Shown here piece after piece: positions 5,836 through 6,275 of a stretch of DNA of 6,275 bases (positions are counted from its first letter, which is position 1; every line of letters starts with the position of its first letter). The notes beneath the pieces are model-generated. The model saw nothing but the letters and a program-made list of their open reading frames with translations. It had not been told where the DNA came from and made no database searches. Both the position numbers and the translations under genes were made by a program. This DNA comes from Elusimicrobiota bacterium (GTDB lineage Bacteria; Elusimicrobiota; Elusimicrobia; UBA1565; UBA9628), in NCBI GenBank assembly GCA_028869495.1, contig JAGWRY010000185.1, forward strand, positions 1 through 6,275, in the 5' to 3' direction.

Positions 5836-6275
5836 ATGAGAGCCCTCGGCGTCGCCGCCGCGCTGACCTCCGCCGCGTCGTGGGCCCTGACGGCCGTCCT
5901 CTGGCGGCGCCTCGGCGACGAGATCTCCCCGTACGCGATGAACCTCGCCAAGGGACTCATCGGCGGCGCCTACCTCGCGCTCGCGCTGGTCCTGGTCGGC
6001 GCGGGCCGAGTCGACGCGCGCGCCTGCCTCGCGCTGGCCCTGAGCGGCGTCTTCGGGATCGCGCTCGGCGACACCTGGTACTTCAAGTGCCTGGTCAGCC
6101 TGGGCCCGCGCCTGGCCACGCTGATCGGCGCGCTGGGGCCGGTCGCGACCGCCGTGCTGGCCGCGCTCCTCCTCGGCGAGCGTCCCTCGCCCGTCGCCTG
6201 GCTCGGCGTCGCGGCGGCCTCGGCCGGGGCGGCCTGGGTCGTCCTCGACGGCCTGCCGCGCGCCGGCGCGCCCGC
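5836..6275 (+). CDS. EamA/DMT-family membrane transporter, 3'-truncated by window edge
   Basis: The frame is open from ATG 5836 through the right edge, with 146 residues visible. An in-frame TAA at 5824-5826 lies inside the -10 box, so 5836 is the first possible ATG. Seen: five predicted membrane helices at about 5-23, 34-56, 62-80, 91-113 and 119-138, and the EamA signature end-of-repeat LLLGERPSPVAWLGVAAASAG (roughly 111-131) with the conserved Glu115 after helix four. This is the first of the two EamA repeats expected in a protein of about 280-300 aa with ten helices. Relatives export or exchange amino acids, nucleotides or other small metabolites across the inner membrane; the substrate here cannot be told. 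It is transcribed divergently from the carbamoyltransferase operon across an 85-bp gap and may share its regulation. Export of a carbamoylated product is possible but unsupported. Confidence 0.88.
   Translation, partial: MRALGVAAALTSAASWALTAVLWRRLGDEISPYAMNLAKGLIGGAYLALALVLVGAGRVDARACLALALSGVFGIALGDTWYFKCLVSLGPRLATLIGALGPVATAVLAALLLGERPSPVAWLGVAAASAGAAWVVLDGLPRAGAP

Overview
The window is a GC-rich (about 70% by eye), gene-dense bacterial chromosome segment. Codons strongly favour G/C at third positions, intergenic gaps are short, and promoters match the sigma70 type. A periplasmic TRAP-type binding protein with a signal peptide suggests a Gram-negative cell envelope. Nothing seen here fixes the phylum; an environmental, possibly uncultured, high-GC lineage is plausible. 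There are no RNA genes, insertion sequences, CRISPR arrays or phage genes.

Left part (1-2158, plus strand): the 3' part of a class I SAM-dependent methyltransferase gene, cut by the left edge, is followed by a 95-bp gap holding a convincing promoter and Shine-Dalgarno. These drive a complete DctP-family TRAP transporter solute-binding protein. No TRAP membrane subunits (DctQ/DctM) are visible, and a strong UUCG-capped hairpin closes the gene.

Middle (2244-3053, plus strand): a membrane diiron hydroxylase of the sterol desaturase/fatty acid hydroxylase superfamily with its histidine boxes. Its stop codon overlaps, through a shared CTAG, the stop of the convergent minus-strand operon.

Right part (5750 down to 3050, minus strand): a tight three-gene operon joined by two 4-bp start/stop overlaps. 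In transcription order it encodes a ferritin-like putative diiron protein, a NodU/TobZ-type carbamoyltransferase (605 aa) and a 61-aa DUF5989-type membrane protein. The last gene is easily missed because its frame runs open through most of the carbamoyltransferase. The carbamoyltransferase/DUF5989 pair is a known association. The leading ferritin-like gene is the less familiar part and the best candidate for something under-described: perhaps an oxidation plus O-carbamoylation step on an unknown metabolite or surface glycan.

Right edge (5836-6275, plus strand): the 5' part of an EamA/DMT-family membrane transporter gene, divergent from the operon. The 85-bp divergent gap carries -10 boxes on both strands placed so close to the start codons that both mRNAs may be leaderless.
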